In this document: positions 62,971-64,000 of the stretch, in pieces
Position numbering within the stretch: position 1 is the first letter of the stretch
Layout of the letters: each line of letters begins with the position of its first letter
NCBI RefSeq assembly: GCF_009497775.1
Contig: NZ_CP031012.1
Span: 1,054,001 to 1,118,000 of the forward strand
Direction: 5' to 3'
From: Alcaligenes faecalis
GTDB taxonomy: Bacteria > Pseudomonadota > Gammaproteobacteria > Burkholderiales > Burkholderiaceae_B
DNA: 64,000 nt
Position numbers and translations under genes: made by a program
Notes under the pieces: model-generated
Told to the model about the DNA's origin: nothing
The model's database searches: none
What the model saw: only the letters and a program-made list of their open reading frames with translations

Positions 62971-64000
62971 ATGTCTGGACACACATGCATTGTGGGATGG
63001 GCACATACCCCGTTTGGAAAGCTGGATAACATCGACATTGAAGAATTGATTCAAGCCGTGGTCAGGGATTCGATTGCGCACGCAGGCATACAGGCCAGCG
63101 ACATCGATTTTGCGGCCGTGGGTGTCTATAACAATGGTTTGAACCCTCAAGGGTTTGAGGCCGGATTGCTGTCTCTGCATCAGCCTGATCTGCGTTTCAC
63201 GCCTGCCGTACACGTGGAAAATGCGTGCGCCACGGGTAGTGCCGCCATTCATAGCGTGATGGACGCCATTGAAAGTGGCCGTGCCCGCATCGGGATTGCG
63301 GTGGGTGCAGAAAAAATGACGGGTGTGCCACCTACCCGCATTCCTGAAATTCTCAGCTCCGGTTGCTATCGCAAGGAAGAGGACAATCCGCTGGGTTTTG
63401 CGGGAATCTTTGGTCAGATCACCCAGGCTTACTTTGATCGTTATGGCGATCACAGTCATTCCCTGGCGCAGATTGCCGCCAAGAACCACGTGAATGCCTT
63501 GGCTAACCCTTACGCCCATGTACGCCGTGATCTGGGCCTGGAGTTCTGCGATCAGGTTTCGGAAAAGAATCCTTTGGTTGCTGGCCCGCTGCGTCGTACA
63601 GATTGCTCCATGGTGTCCGATGGTGCTGCCGCCCTGATTCTGGCGGATGAAGAAACCGCCCGTGCCTTGCGCCGCGCGATTCGCTTCCGTGCCCGTGTGC
63701 AGGTAAACGACTTCATGCCTTTGTCGCGCCGCGACCCGATTGCGTTTGAAGGGGCGCATCGTGCCTGGCAGCAGGCTTTGTCCAAAGCCGGTGTGGGCAT
63801 TCTGGATCTGGATCTGGTGGAAACTCACGACTGCTTTACCACGGCGGAAATGCTGGAGTATGAAGCCATGGGTCTGGCTCCGCGTGGCGAGGGCTGGAAA
63901 GTGATTCTGGAAGGTCGCACCCGTAAAGATGGTCAGTTGCCAGTGAACGTGTCTGGCGGCTTGAAAGCACGCGGTCACCCTCTGGGCGCAACGGGTGTTT
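62971..64000 (+). CDS. Thiolase-family acyltransferase (3' end beyond window)
   Basis: The first 343 codons of a thiolase start at an ATG preceded by AAGGA. The nucleophilic cysteine is in HVENACATGSAAIHS (about residue 90). The VETHDCFTTAEM and GGLKARGHPLGATG motifs near the visible end supply the remaining thiolase residues, including the HPLGATG loop. This is the SCP2-like form, in which HDCF replaces NEAF; it thiolytically cleaves or acts on 3-oxoacyl-CoA. It lies 65 bp after the IclR gene and, with the TRAP importer and SDR, suggests a pathway that takes up an acid and degrades it as a CoA ester. Confidence 0.9.
   Translation, partial: MSGHTCIVGWAHTPFGKLDNIDIEELIQAVVRDSIAHAGIQASDIDFAAVGVYNNGLNPQGFEAGLLSLHQPDLRFTPAVHVENACATGSAAIHSVMDAIESGRARIGIAVGAEKMTGVPPTRIPEILSSGCYRKEEDNPLGFAGIFGQITQAYFDRYGDHSHSLAQIAAKNHVNALANPYAHVRRDLGLEFCDQVSEKNPLVAGPLRRTDCSMVSDGAAALILADEETARALRRAIRFRARVQVNDFMPLSRRDPIAFEGAHRAWQQALSKAGVGILDLDLVETHDCFTTAEMLEYEAMGLAPRGEGWKVILEGRTRKDGQLPVNVSGGLKARGHPLGATGV

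Noticed and set aside
1..64000. CRISPR array or insertion sequence
   Set aside because: No regularly spaced repeat series and no intact transposase frame with terminal inverted repeats was seen anywhere.

Overview
The window is about 64 kb of chromosome from a betaproteobacterium of the order Burkholderiales, almost certainly the genus Alcaligenes (A. faecalis or a close relative). The case rests on the arylacetonitrilase at 20543-21613, which I recognise from memory as very close to the A. faecalis enzyme, on the order cysS-alkA-accA-tilS-lysC, and on moderately GC-rich genes of Alcaligenaceae type. No alignment could be run. There are no rRNA genes, no CRISPR array and no intact insertion sequence.

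Left part (1-19.3 kb) is mostly housekeeping: an IclR regulator, trmJ divergent from suhB, a TerC/CBS/CorC membrane protein, uppP, a large autotransporter behind an AT-rich upstream region, an lpxH/cyclophilin/TPR operon, then cysS-alkA-accA-tilS-lysC and tRNA-Ser(GCU). A secreted protein, a 46-residue membrane peptide coupled to a prohibitin-like protein, and a small membrane protein follow.

19.3-31.4 kb: a nitrile module (AraC regulator, arylacetonitrilase, with the phenylacetate-pathway protein PaaY nearby), a DUF4239 membrane protein, an iron-type ABC importer, and the proton-translocating transhydrogenase pntAA-pntAB-pntB. A run of three hairpins upstream of pntAA looks like an unannotated small RNA or attenuated leader.

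31.4-34.9 kb is an accessory patch. Two near-identical tRNA-Arg(ACG) copies, each with its upstream region, flank a histidine-kinase relic, an unrecognised gene, and a TetX-like flavin monooxygenase behind a leader with a six-codon ORF and a terminator.

34.9-50.5 kb: an FMN-dependent hydroxyacid dehydrogenase, a quinone-detoxification pair (wrbA and a glutathionyl-hydroquinone reductase), a thioesterase, an I78-type lipoprotein, Mpg glycosylase, an adenine/adenosine deaminase, CorA, an AidB-like protein, a secreted nuclease and a five-domain peptide ABC importer.

50.5-64 kb holds catabolic modules with readable regulation. An AcoR-type sigma-54 activator diverges from an aldehyde/alcohol dehydrogenase operon; between them lie three 17-bp inverted repeats and a near-consensus sigma-54 promoter. 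A lower-GC insertion carries a solitary OLD-family ATPase/TOPRIM nuclease. Last comes a TRAP transporter/SDR operon divergent from an IclR regulator, with two matching operator-like palindromes between them, followed by a thiolase cut off by the window edge.
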